DNA of 64,000 bases. Origin: UBA7455 sp026713185 (GTDB lineage: Bacteria; Pseudomonadota; Gammaproteobacteria; Pseudomonadales; Azotimanducaceae). Numbering within the stretch: position 1 is the first letter of the stretch; the number at the start of each line of letters is the position of its first letter. Below the pieces are notes generated by a model that made no database searches, was not told where the DNA came from, and saw nothing but the letters and a program-made list of their open reading frames with translations. The position numbers and the translations under genes are program-made. The DNA lies in contig OY762456.1 of NCBI GenBank assembly GCA_963665785.1, positions 3,968,001 to 4,032,000 on the forward strand. The letters run 5' to 3'. This document shows, in pieces, positions 43,787-52,589 of the stretch.

Positions 43787-43820
43787 TCGCAGTCCATTTG
43801 ACCACACATCCGGTTAACTT

Positions 43821-44672
43821 TTGGGTAAAGACATACAACCGACGGACCTGCTGTCACCTGGCGGCAATCTCGAGGCATACATTCAGGCGGTTAATTCCGT
43901 TCCAATGCTGTCTGCGGAACAGGAAGCAGAACTCGCCACCCGTCTGTTCGAAAAAGACGACCTTGAGGCCGCCCGTCAACTGGTGTTCGCTCATCTCCGG
44001 TTTGTAGTTTACGTGGCTCGTTCCTATGCCGGTTACGGTCTGCCGGAGGCCGATCTCATCCAGGAAGGCAATGTCGGTCTGATGAAAGCAGTCAGACGTT
44101 ACAATCCGGAATTCAAGGTCCGGCTGGTCTCCTTTGCGGTGCACTGGATAAAAGCAGAGATGCACGAATTCATTCTGAAGAACTGGCGCATCGTCAAGAT
44201 TGCAACGACCAAGGCCCAGCGAAAACTGTTCTTCAATCTGCGCAGTTCCAAAAAGCGACTTGGCTGGATGAATGAACAAGAGGTGCATGACATTGCCCAT
44301 GAACTGGGTGTTGAACCACACACGGTTCGCCAGATGGAAGGACGCCTTGCCTCCCGTGACCAATCCTTTGATCTGCCTGAAAACGACGATGAGGACTCTA
44401 TTTCACCAGTTCAATATCTCGAAGACAGCAGCCATGATCCAGGCGAACTGGTAGAAGCCGAGGATTCACTTGACCACGATCACAAACGATTGATGAATGC
44501 ATTTGGTGACCTGGATGGCAGAGCACGGGAAATTATTACTGCCCGCTGGCTGTCTGAGAAAAAACTCACCCTGCATCAACTGGCTGACCGATTCGGTATT
44601 TCAGCGGAACGTGTCCGTCAGTTGGAACAGAACGCCCTGAAGAAATTACGGGGTAAACTGGGGTCGCTTTGA
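43821..44672 (+). CDS. rpoH: RNA polymerase heat-shock sigma factor RpoH
   Basis: 283 aa. NLEAYIQAVNSVPMLSAEQE is the RpoH N-terminal block; region 2 has LRFVVYVARSYAGYGLPEADLIQEGNVGLMKAVRR, followed by the RpoH box QRKLFFNLRSSKKRLG, and region 4 ends SAERVRQLEQNALKKLRGKL. The start is TTG at 43821: a TAA stop lies in frame two codons earlier and the next in-frame ATG would cut off 28 conserved residues. No strong ribosome-binding site precedes it. hemH follows after 22 bases. The CIRCE-like site lies 37 bases upstream. Confidence 0.96.
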   Translation: MGKDIQPTDLLSPGGNLEAYIQAVNSVPMLSAEQEAELATRLFEKDDLEAARQLVFAHLRFVVYVARSYAGYGLPEADLIQEGNVGLMKAVRRYNPEFKVRLVSFAVHWIKAEMHEFILKNWRIVKIATTKAQRKLFFNLRSSKKRLGWMNEQEVHDIAHELGVEPHTVRQMEGRLASRDQSFDLPENDDEDSISPVQYLEDSSHDPGELVEAEDSLDHDHKRLMNAFGDLDGRAREIITARWLSEKKLTLHQLADRFGISAERVRQLEQNALKKLRGKLGSL

Positions 44673-44694
44673 CCCTCCCACTGAAATCTCCACT

Positions 44695-45693
44695 GTGAAA
44701 GACAGTAAACTGGGAGTATTACTGCTCAATCTGGGCACACCGGACCAGCCAACCACTCAAGCGATACGCCGGTATCTTGCAGAATTTCTGTCTGACCCGC
44801 GGGTGGTGGATATACCACGGTGGCTTTGGTTACCTGTTCTGTACCTGTTCATACTCCGGGTCCGTCCGCACTCAGTTGCCGGCAAGTACCGGAAGATCTG
44901 GGGTAGAAAAGACAGTCCATTGCGAATCATCATGTACGCCCTGACGGGACGAACCGAACGTGCTCTTGAGGTTGCCACAGGGAAGGAGTTGCAGGGTGAA
45001 AGTATTATGGTACGTCCTGCGATGACCTATGGTTCACCGGGTATCCGGCATTCAGTTGAAGCAATGAAACAGCAGGGTGTTACACGGTTTCTATTCCTGC
45101 CACTCTTCCCTCAATATGCCAATGCCACTGTCGGTGCGTGCTACGACCAGGTTACCGATTACTTCAGACACGAAGAATCACCACCCTTTCGATTTATCGC
45201 CGGCTACCATGATCAGGACAGCTATATTCATGCCCTTGCAAAATCGGTTGAACGCTACCGCCGCTTTTTGAACAGTGAGACCCTGTTGCTGTTTTCATTT
45301 CACGGCATTCCCCGGACTCAGTCCGACCGGGGAGACCCCTACGCAAACCAGTGCGCAAGAACCGCAGAACTCGTGGCTCATCATCTTGGATTGGGTAAGA
45401 ACCAGTGGCGATTGTCATACCAGTCCCGCTTTGGTCCCGCCGAATGGCTGACACCCTATACCAGCGAAACACTTGCCCGGCTGCCTGCAGAAGGTATTGA
45501 TCGCGTACTTGTCATCTGCCCGGGTTTTGCAACGGAGTGCCTGGAAACGCTGGAAGAAATCAAAATTATGAACCGGGAGATTTTCCTCAATGCTGGAGGT
45601 TCAGCATTCAAATATGTCAAGGCTCTGAACGCGACAGCTTTGCATGTTGATGTTATGAAAGATCTGATTACAGAACACTTTTCTCCAGACTAA
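44695..45693 (+). CDS. hemH: Ferrochelatase
   Basis: 332 aa, GTG start at 44695. LGVLLLNLGTPDQPT opens the family; the active-site His lies in LLLFSFHGIPRTQSDRGDPY, and the Glu cluster in ICPGFATECLETLEEI. It inserts Fe2+ into protoporphyrin IX at the inner membrane, the last step of heme synthesis. The gene lies 22 bases after rpoH and may share its transcript, which would place heme completion under heat-shock control, a curious pairing. Full length. Confidence 0.95.
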   Translation: MKDSKLGVLLLNLGTPDQPTTQAIRRYLAEFLSDPRVVDIPRWLWLPVLYLFILRVRPHSVAGKYRKIWGRKDSPLRIIMYALTGRTERALEVATGKELQGESIMVRPAMTYGSPGIRHSVEAMKQQGVTRFLFLPLFPQYANATVGACYDQVTDYFRHEESPPFRFIAGYHDQDSYIHALAKSVERYRRFLNSETLLLFSFHGIPRTQSDRGDPYANQCARTAELVAHHLGLGKNQWRLSYQSRFGPAEWLTPYTSETLARLPAEGIDRVLVICPGFATECLETLEEIKIMNREIFLNAGGSAFKYVKALNATALHVDVMKDLITEHFSPD

Positions 45694-45736
45694 CAACACC
45701 GATGAACTGTCGTGGGATTCCTGCTCTTGTGCCTTA

Positions 45737-46378
45737 CTAGGCAGGAGTTTCGCTGGACCTGCCCTGGAATTGCTGATCATGTGACACCCAGTTGGGGTCC
45801 ATCATGGTGAAAAAGCTGTCCAGAATCCGGTATGTCAGCCCCCACACGATCTGGCCTGCAACATCGTATCCAGGGAAAGTCTGCTTCTCTCCCTGCGCTT
45901 CGAACCGGCAAGTGGTGAATGAGGATCCACTGTACATTTCGTTCAGTGACCCCCACAGCACATCAGCCACCTCATGATTGGGACTGAAACTGATATCCTG
46001 ATGATGTAGAACACAAAAAAATGGCGTCACTACAATATCGAATTTCAGCCTGTTGGGATTGGCTCGTACAGCATCCAGTTCCCCCAGAAAGGCAGCATGA
46101 CTCAAATCAAGTCCAATTTCTTCCATGGTTTCCCGTGCCGCCGTCTCGCGGAGACTGGTATCCTGATCTTCCCTGTGGCCTCCTGGAAATGCCATATGAC
46201 CGGACCATGGGTCTCCTTGTTTGGTAGCCCGAAGAATAAACAGTACCTCAGTCTGTTCCCCGCTATCCCTGAGAATTACGGCTACTGCCGCCTGCCGCGT
46301 ATCCTCTCCCACGCTGAGCCGCACTGGAGTATGCCCATTAATGGACTGTTCAATTCTGTCAATGGATAACAGATTCAT
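45737..46378 (-). CDS. Nudix hydrolase (CoA pyrophosphatase-like)
   Basis: 213 aa. The Nudix box is GGHREDQDTSLRETAARETMEEIG (close to G-x5-E-x7-REVxEExG; the usual first E is D here, REDQD). Preceded by MAFPGGH and the UPF0035/CoA-diphosphatase-like LFILRATKQGDPWSGH. Such enzymes cut CoA or its derivatives to phosphopantetheine. The gene converges on hemH with 43 bases between. Substrate not certain. Confidence 0.82.
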   Translation of the reverse strand: MNLLSIDRIEQSINGHTPVRLSVGEDTRQAAVAVILRDSGEQTEVLFILRATKQGDPWSGHMAFPGGHREDQDTSLRETAARETMEEIGLDLSHAAFLGELDAVRANPNRLKFDIVVTPFFCVLHHQDISFSPNHEVADVLWGSLNEMYSGSSFTTCRFEAQGEKQTFPGYDVAGQIVWGLTYRILDSFFTMMDPNWVSHDQQFQGRSSETPA

Positions 46379-46539
46379 ATTCTTCCCGCAGTAAATTTAA
46401 TCCTTAAGATACAGCAAACCCGTCAATAACGCTTTCCGAGACTTGTTTGCAGCATTCGTTCAATCTTCCAGGAACTGCCATACATGCACATTGTGGTGAC
46501 TGACATGCAAGCTGGCGCCAGGTTTGATATATTGAATGC

Positions 46540-47829
46540 ATGAGTGACGATCAGATTCGTCCTGACCAGAATCCTGCCCTCCATCTCAGGCAAAAAAGCT
46601 GGCGAAGTACCTTTGAATCTTTTGGCATTGTCAATTTTCGATGGTTCCTGGGTGCACTGTGTAGTGATTACGCTTCGATGAATATACAGATGTTCATTCG
46701 CGGCTGGCTGGTATTTGAAATCACAGATTCCTACGAGAAACTTGGATGGATGACCGCTGCCGGTGGGGTAGTGGGTTTATTCTGCGCGCCTCTGGGAGGC
46801 GTCTTGGCAGACCGTGTCAGGCAAAAGAAACATGTTCTGCAATTGGGTAGTTCTGCCAATGCGTGCGTTACGCTGGGAATGGCTTATTTCATAATCGTTG
46901 ACGCGCTTTCATTCTATCATTTACTCACTGCCGCAGTATTACAGGGCATCATCATGAACATCATGATGCCTTCTCGCCAGGCACTCACCAAGGATGTCGT
47001 CGGGCTGGACCTGCTGACAAATGCCATTGGTCTGTCGACTTCCGGCATGAATACGTCCCGCTTGCTGCTACCTGGACTTGCCGGCGGATTACTCTCGGCA
47101 CTGGGCGGAGGTTACGGCAATATTGACCCGGCAAAATGGGTCTACATCCTGATAACAGTGTTTTATCTGGTTTCTGCACTGTTACTGTTCAAAGTGATGG
47201 TAAGTGACAGAGCTGAAACTGCAATGTCCAAGGAATCCCTGCTATCACAAATTTCCGATGGCTTTGCCTATGTATTTCGCACACCAGTCATTTTCATGTT
47301 ACTGGGCTGCAATTTTGTGATTGTTTTCTTCAGTATGGCTTATTTCATGCTGTTGCCGGGATTTGTCAAGGATGTCCTCGATGGTGGACCTGATAGATTA
47401 GGTCTTATGATTTCCGTATCTGGCGTTGGCTCTCTACTCTGTTCGTTGATCATCGCCAATCTGTCCAATCGCCATCGCGCCAGAGTCCTGCTTAACGGCT
47501 CCCTGTTGGTAGGATTGTCTCTGTTACTGTTCTCACTGTCGACAAATTACTGGTTGTCACTCTTTCTGCTTTTCATTACAGGTTTCGGTCAGGCCGCACG
47601 GATGTCGATCTCCAATGTCCTTATTCAAACCTATGTCGGTGACAGCTATCGGGGCCGGGTTATGAGTATCTACATGCTGGAGATGTCCATACTGTCCATC
47701 AGTGTCTACCCGGTCAGTGTATTGGCAGACTATGTCGGGCCGCAGTGGGCCGTTGGTGCATCTGCCATCTGCCTGATTATTTTTGTATCGAGCCTTTTTG
47801 CCGTCCCGGTGTATCGGGACCTCCATTAA
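46540..47829 (+). CDS. MFS transporter (MFS_3, enterobactin-exporter-like)
   Basis: 429 aa, about ten to twelve membrane helices. NFRWFLGALCSDYASMNIQM opens the protein and LGGVLADRVRQKKH (about 85-98) is the MFS signature loop (G...D..G/R.). A second related loop lies near ILLNG-type bases mid-protein. Short-branch members efflux siderophores or drugs. It shares the strand of the cytochrome b561 gene downstream, 26 bases apart. Confidence 0.84.
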   Translation: MSDDQIRPDQNPALHLRQKSWRSTFESFGIVNFRWFLGALCSDYASMNIQMFIRGWLVFEITDSYEKLGWMTAAGGVVGLFCAPLGGVLADRVRQKKHVLQLGSSANACVTLGMAYFIIVDALSFYHLLTAAVLQGIIMNIMMPSRQALTKDVVGLDLLTNAIGLSTSGMNTSRLLLPGLAGGLLSALGGGYGNIDPAKWVYILITVFYLVSALLLFKVMVSDRAETAMSKESLLSQISDGFAYVFRTPVIFMLLGCNFVIVFFSMAYFMLLPGFVKDVLDGGPDRLGLMISVSGVGSLLCSLIIANLSNRHRARVLLNGSLLVGLSLLLFSLSTNYWLSLFLLFITGFGQAARMSISNVLIQTYVGDSYRGRVMSIYMLEMSILSISVYPVSVLADYVGPQWAVGASAICLIIFVSSLFAVPVYRDLH

Positions 47830-47855
47830 CACTGACTCATCAGGAAGCCACTGAC

Positions 47856-48521
47856 ATGAACAAAGTGCGCATATGGGACATTCCGACAAGACTCTTTCAC
47901 TGGACATTGGTGTTACTGGTGAGCGTTTCCTTTTACACCGGCCTGAATGGCGGCATTGCGGAGATGGATTACCACATGCTGTGTGGATATGCGGTGCTGG
48001 CATGTATTTGCTTTCGCATTGGATGGGGTTTCATCGGCGGAAAGTACGCCAGGTTTACCCAATTTGTGAAGGGACCACGCGCTGTTTACACCAGCATTCG
48101 TCAACTCTTTGACAGGGATTCGCCAGGCTATACCGGTCATAATCCTCTCGGGGCACTCAGTATAATCGCCATGCTTGTCATTTTGCTTGTGCAGGCGATA
48201 ACAGGATTATTCTCCAATGATGACATCCTGCTGGAGGGTCCGTTGGTCCCAATGGTTTCGTACGAGACCAGCCGGGATTTCACCGGGATTCACAAATTCA
48301 ACAAGTGGCTGATCGGTGGACTGATTGCACTGCATCTGGCCGCCATTGCGTTCCACCGGATTGTCAGGGACGAGCGTCTGCTATTACCCATGATCAACGG
48401 CATAAAGAAGCTGGATATTACAGAACCTCCCACACCGCTCCGATTGGAGATAGCCAAAGGTATAATTCTGATATTGATTTGCAGTGCACTGGTTTACGCA
48501 CTGGTCACCTGGGCCTGGTAA
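47856..48521 (+). CDS. Cytochrome b561 domain protein
   Basis: 221 aa from the ATG at 47856; the longer frame upstream lies within the MFS gene. IWDIPTRLFHWTLVLLVS (about 5-22) is the cyt b561/Ni-Fe hydrogenase cytochrome b opening with the first heme histidine. Further histidines near FTGIHKFNKWLIGGLIALHLAAIAFHRI fit a di-heme four-helix core. Such proteins pass electrons from quinol or c-type cytochromes in the inner membrane. A c'-type cytochrome gene abuts it tail to tail. Confidence 0.85.
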   Translation: MNKVRIWDIPTRLFHWTLVLLVSVSFYTGLNGGIAEMDYHMLCGYAVLACICFRIGWGFIGGKYARFTQFVKGPRAVYTSIRQLFDRDSPGYTGHNPLGALSIIAMLVILLVQAITGLFSNDDILLEGPLVPMVSYETSRDFTGIHKFNKWLIGGLIALHLAAIAFHRIVRDERLLLPMINGIKKLDITEPPTPLRLEIAKGIILILICSALVYALVTWAW

Positions 48522-48950
48522 TCAGTGTGAGTGTGCCTCTCTGAAGTCGTCGTGACATCCCTTACATGCCCCACCCAGTTTTTGCAGTGCCTGACTGACA
48601 CCTTCGCCGCTTTCCACCGCCGAGACAAATTCATCCGACGCAGCAATGAAATCCTCTGTCTTCTGTTTGAATTCATCAGGATTTTCCCACACTGCGGGAA
48701 GAGTTTCTGACTGCCGCACTGCGCTGTCTTCGGGGAATATATCCGGCACAATCCTGGCCAATTCAGCAATTGAACGTGCATGAATCAACAGATTCTCCTT
48801 ATGGACCTGACCCTTCATGATGGCTCCAACGGAAGCCATCTGGCCACCGATCGCTTCCATCACTCCTTCACGGTATTTATACTCAGCCTGCCCATCGGCA
48901 AGAACAGTGGGTAGAAACAGCAACAGCAACAGAGGGGTTAAATATTTCAT
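48522..48950 (-). CDS. Cytochrome c' (class II c-type cytochrome)
   Basis: 142 aa. The signal peptide (MKYLTPLLLLLFLPTVLA) ends before DG, and the C-terminal heme motif C129-K-G-C132-H133 follows four helices, the layout of cytochrome c'. RMxNT-like ligand residues are replaced, and an N-terminal MASVGAIMKGQVH block is seen. Its stop codon is immediately adjacent to the cytochrome b561 stop (48519-48521 and 48522-48524). Members bind NO or transfer electrons in the periplasm; a link with the b561 partner is an inference from the neighbourhood. Confidence 0.88.
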   Translation of the reverse strand: MKYLTPLLLLLFLPTVLADGQAEYKYREGVMEAIGGQMASVGAIMKGQVHKENLLIHARSIAELARIVPDIFPEDSAVRQSETLPAVWENPDEFKQKTEDFIAASDEFVSAVESGEGVSQALQKLGGACKGCHDDFREAHSH

Positions 48951-49001
48951 GCTTTCTCCTGGAATCCATTTCGTGTCGATAGCATAACCTGTTCTTACCC
49001 A

Positions 49002-49036
49002 GAAGCAAATGAATGCCCCAAAGCCATCTGCGAACA
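49002..49036. repeat. Second copy of the 35-bp repeat (half-element)
   Basis: All 35 bases from 49002 to 49036 equal 1733-1767 exactly (beginning GAAGCAAATGAATGCC). The left inverted arm of the full element is missing here, so this is a truncated copy. It lies between the cytochrome c' start and livH. Confidence 0.6.
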
Positions 49037-49042
49037 GCCTTC

Positions 49043-49087
49043 ATTAAGTAAACTGTCCCCCAGATAGCCAATTAAGTAAACTGTCCC
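49043..49087. repeat. Two direct copies of ATTAAGTAAACTGTCCC
   Basis: The 17-base sequence occurs at 49043-49059 and 49071-49087, directly after the truncated repeat. Short GTAAACTGTCCC-type ends are known at the edges of several insertion sequences, so this may be the scar of a lost element. No coding remains are seen in 48951-49113. Confidence 0.35.
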
Positions 49088-49113
49088 TCAAACAGGATCA
49101 GCAAGAACACCCC

Positions 49114-49983
49114 ATGGAAGTCATTCAACTTCTGATCAGCGGCGCCTCGCAAGGTTGCGTTTACGGACTGATTGCGCTGGGCTTTGTACTGATCTACAAG
49201 GCAACAGAAATGGTCAACTTTGCCCAGGGTGACATCATGATGCTGGGAGCCTTCTTTGCCTTCACCTATATCAGTATTCTTGAATTCAACTTCTTCATTG
49301 CACTCGCGGCAACCATCGTCACCATGGCTGCATTGGGAGCACTCCTGGAGCGGACCATACTTCGATCCATGATCGGAGAACCACCGTTTTCCGTACTGAT
49401 GCTGACCATTGGACTTGGCTTTATTATTCGCGCCGCTGCTGGTGCAATCTGGGGCAACGAACCACGATCAATACCCACGCCCTATGCAGGCGGCGTACTG
49501 AGCTACAGGGAAGTAATCGTCGGATACGAGAATATAGTGATCATTCTCGGCACGCTGCTAATCTGTGGATTTCTGTTTCTGTTTTTCAAGTTCTCAAGAT
49601 TGGGTATCGCCATGCAGGCGGTATCACAGAATCAACTCGCAGCTTACTATCTGGGAGTACCGGTCAAACGTATATATTCGCTGGTCTGGGCACTGTCAGC
49701 GATTATCTCCGCTGTCGCCGGCATTCTCATTGCACCGGTATCGTTGATCAATCCATTGATGGGGTTTATAGGCATCAAGGCATTTGCCGCTGCTATCGTC
49801 GGTGGATTCGGCAGCCTTCCCGGCGCCATCATCGGCGGATTGATCATTGGTATCGTGGAACAGTTTGCCGGGCTCTATTTGCCTACCGGATTTTCCGATG
49901 TTTCGGCCTATGTGGTTCTTCTCCTTATGTTGCTGATCAGACCGCAGGGTATTTTTGCCTCCATGCAGCAAAAGAAGGTCTGA
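49114..49983 (+). CDS. livH: Branched-chain amino acid/acyl-type ABC importer permease LivH
   Basis: 289 aa, about eight membrane helices. GASQGCVYGLIALGFVLIYKATEMVNFAQGDIMMLGAFF (about 9-47) is the LivH family block, and GAFGSLPG-like GGFGSLPGAIIGGLIIGI near 230 the second. With LivM it forms the inner-membrane channel of a HAAT family importer. It is the first gene of an operon running to 55708. The truncated repeat lies just upstream. Confidence 0.9.
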   Translation: MEVIQLLISGASQGCVYGLIALGFVLIYKATEMVNFAQGDIMMLGAFFAFTYISILEFNFFIALAATIVTMAALGALLERTILRSMIGEPPFSVLMLTIGLGFIIRAAAGAIWGNEPRSIPTPYAGGVLSYREVIVGYENIVIILGTLLICGFLFLFFKFSRLGIAMQAVSQNQLAAYYLGVPVKRIYSLVWALSAIISAVAGILIAPVSLINPLMGFIGIKAFAAAIVGGFGSLPGAIIGGLIIGIVEQFAGLYLPTGFSDVSAYVVLLLMLLIRPQGIFASMQQKKV

Positions 49984-49985
49984 TC

Positions 49986-51062
49986 ATGCGGTTTATCAAA
50001 AAAATCAGCTACGAACAGGATGTCAGACTGTTTCAGCATGAGGGGCAGATATTCTGGTACAGCCTGCTTGTAATATCCGTGCTGGTTGCTCCTGCACTGC
50101 TTGACACATTCTATATCGGCGAACTGTCACTGGTATTCATATACGCTATTTCCGGCATTGGACTAATGATCCTGGTGGGCTATACGGGGCTTGTGAGTCT
50201 GGGACATGCGGCTTTCCTCGCCATCGGAGCTTATACCCATGCCTGTCTGCTGGCGGTCGGTGTGCCGTTTGTCGTTTCCATGTTATGTGCGACATTCTTC
50301 TCGGCTCTGATCGGCGGACTGATCGGTATCCCTGCATTACGCATGACGGGAATATATCTTGCTGTCGCAACACTGGCATTTGCCAGCATCGTCGAACAAA
50401 TCCTGACACACTGGGTTTCGGTGACCGGAGGATTTCGTGGTATGGCGGTTGAACTGCCCCGGGTGCTGGGTGTTGAACTCTACGATGCGGTACCATTTTA
50501 CTATCTGTGTCTTGGCATTCTGGTGGTTTGCCTGCTGCTTGCACTTAATCTTCTGCGATCACCCATGGGCAGAGCCATGCGCGCGATTCGCGACTCGGAA
50601 ATCCCGGCACGGAGCATGGGCATTCACCTGGCCTTCACAAAGACCCTGGCGTTCGCCATTTCCGCTGGATTCACCGGACTGGCAGGTAGTCTGCTTGCCC
50701 ACAGGATTGGATATCTGGCGCCGGACAGCTTTACATTGCTGATCTCCATTCAATTACTGATCATGGTTGTTGTCGGCGGTCTCGGGTCTCTGCATGGTGT
50801 TATCTACGGTGCCGTTTTTATCTGTTTTCTACCCCAGATAATCGCCATTATGCGTGATTTCCTACCCACGGCAATTGCCCGGATACCCGGACTGGAACCG
50901 GGCATCTTTGGACTGATACTAGTGCTCTTTCTCATTTACGAACCCCATGGGATATACGGTCGCTGGTTGAAATTCAGGCATTACTTTGAACAGTTTCCAC
51001 TGTACCGCAAGGCCGCTCACAAAAGGCAGAAGTCCTACCTGCGAACAGAGAGACTGCGGTGA
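49986..51062 (+). CDS. livM: ABC importer permease LivM
   Basis: 358 aa, about nine membrane helices. GYTGLVSLGHAAFLAIGAY and GGFRGMAVELPR are LivM hallmarks, and MAIRDSEIPARSMG-like RAIRDSEIPARSMGIHLAFTK is the family EAA loop. It starts 3 bases after the livH stop. LivG begins by GTG overlapping its TGA stop. Together they encode the channel of a LIV-type importer. Confidence 0.9.
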   Translation: MRFIKKISYEQDVRLFQHEGQIFWYSLLVISVLVAPALLDTFYIGELSLVFIYAISGIGLMILVGYTGLVSLGHAAFLAIGAYTHACLLAVGVPFVVSMLCATFFSALIGGLIGIPALRMTGIYLAVATLAFASIVEQILTHWVSVTGGFRGMAVELPRVLGVELYDAVPFYYLCLGILVVCLLLALNLLRSPMGRAMRAIRDSEIPARSMGIHLAFTKTLAFAISAGFTGLAGSLLAHRIGYLAPDSFTLLISIQLLIMVVVGGLGSLHGVIYGAVFICFLPQIIAIMRDFLPTAIARIPGLEPGIFGLILVLFLIYEPHGIYGRWLKFRHYFEQFPLYRKAAHKRQKSYLRTERLR

Positions 51063-51820
51063 GTATCCTGCAGATGTCGGAGATGTCACTGAGTTTCGGT
51101 GGTTTACTCGCCGTGCAAAGGATTTCATTTGATGTTAACAACGGGGATGTCTTCAGTATTATCGGTCCTAATGGCGCCGGGAAATCCACACTCATTAATC
51201 TCATCAGCCGATTCTACGATGCCGATGAAGGAACACTCCAATTTGAAGGCAGAGACATCACTGCAACACCTCCCCATCACATTGCCGAACTGGGCATCGC
51301 CAGAACATTTCAGAATATAGAACTGTTCGAGCATGAAACCGTGTTACAGAACCTGTTGATCGGCAAGCATGTATACAGGAAAACCAACCTGGTATCGGAA
51401 TTTCTGTTCACACCAGCAGTGCGGCGACAGGAAATGGCGTTCCGCAAGGAAGCGGAAGATGTCATCGACCTGCTTGATTTGCAGCATTACCGGCATCAGG
51501 TCATCGGAAACCTGCCTTACGGCGTCCGTAAAATGGTGGAATTGGCAAGAGCACTCTGTGTCAAACCCAGGTTGTTGCTGCTCGACGAACCATCTTCAGG
51601 CTTGAATCCGGAAGAAAAGGAAGACCTGTCTTACTGGATTGAAGATATCAATGAGGAACTGGGTGTGACCATCATCATGGTTGAACATGACATGAATCTG
51701 GTGTTACGCAGTTCCGACAAAGTCATGGCCATGGCGGATGGTCGATGTCTGGCTATTGGATTACCTGACGACATTCAATCCAATCCTGAAGTGAAGCGCG
51801 CATATCTGGGTGACTTTTGA
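51059..51820 (+). CDS. livG: ABC importer ATPase LivG
   Basis: 253 aa with a GTG start overlapping the livM stop (GTGA). Walker A GPNGAGKS (about 36-43), Q-loop and signature YGVRKMVELARALC, Walker B LLLDEPSSGLN, and the H-loop MVEHDMNLVL. IARTFQNIELFEHETV is LivG-specific. It drives transport with LivF. Full length. Confidence 0.9.
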   Translation: MSILQMSEMSLSFGGLLAVQRISFDVNNGDVFSIIGPNGAGKSTLINLISRFYDADEGTLQFEGRDITATPPHHIAELGIARTFQNIELFEHETVLQNLLIGKHVYRKTNLVSEFLFTPAVRRQEMAFRKEAEDVIDLLDLQHYRHQVIGNLPYGVRKMVELARALCVKPRLLLLDEPSSGLNPEEKEDLSYWIEDINEELGVTIIMVEHDMNLVLRSSDKVMAMADGRCLAIGLPDDIQSNPEVKRAYLGDF

Positions 51821-52584
51821 TGAGCCTTCTGGAACTGACCAATATAGAAACCTGTTACGGCCCCATTATGGCCATCCGTGGAATCAGCATGCAGATAGAA
51901 GCACAGGGTATCACGGTGTTACTCGGCGCCAACGGCGCCGGTAAAACCACTGTGCTGAAAACCATCTGCGGGGCGATGGACCCCCAAAAGGGCAGGGTCA
52001 GGTTTGACGGAAAAGAAATACAGAAGTGGGACCCCGACAGGGTTGCCCGACTGGGCATTGGCCACGTGCCGGAAGGCCGGGAAATTTTCCCTTTCCTGTC
52101 AGTCAATGAAAATCTCATCATGGGCGCCTACTCAAGAACGGACCTGCACATTGAGGAAGACCTTGACATGGTGTACGATTTTTTCCCGGTCCTGAAGGAG
52201 AAGCATGGTCATCAGGCAGGCTATCTTTCTGGTGGTCAGCAACAGATGCTGGCCATTGGCAGGGTGATGATGATGCGCCCCGTATTGATGCTGCTGGACG
52301 AGCCCTCGCTGGGGTTATCACCCAGACTGGTATCGGAAATCACCCAAATTATCAAACGCCTGGTTGATGAACAGGAAATGACCATTCTGCTGGTGGAACA
52401 AAATGCGGGGATGGCGTTGGACATTGGCAATTTTGGTTACGTCCTGGAATTGGGGCATATCGTGATGGAAGGCACTTGCGAACGTCTGCGCGAATCTACG
52501 GACATACAGGAATTCTACCTGGGTCTGAAGGATGAAGGCATACGCGGTGGAAGACGTTGGAAACGTCGAAAAACCTGGCGGTAA
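51820..52584 (+). CDS. livF: ABC importer ATPase LivF
   Basis: 254 aa from the ATG at 51820, which overlaps the last base of the livG stop; a TTG one codon earlier is less likely. Walker A GANGAGKT, signature LSGGQQQMLAIGRVMM, Walker B LLLDEPSLGLS, and the H-loop LLVEQNAGMALD. The pattern GHVPEGREIFPFLSV is LivF-specific. It pairs with LivG. Confidence 0.9.
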   Translation: MSLLELTNIETCYGPIMAIRGISMQIEAQGITVLLGANGAGKTTVLKTICGAMDPQKGRVRFDGKEIQKWDPDRVARLGIGHVPEGREIFPFLSVNENLIMGAYSRTDLHIEEDLDMVYDFFPVLKEKHGHQAGYLSGGQQQMLAIGRVMMMRPVLMLLDEPSLGLSPRLVSEITQIIKRLVDEQEMTILLVEQNAGMALDIGNFGYVLELGHIVMEGTCERLRESTDIQEFYLGLKDEGIRGGRRWKRRKTWR

Positions 52585-52589
52585 TCCCA

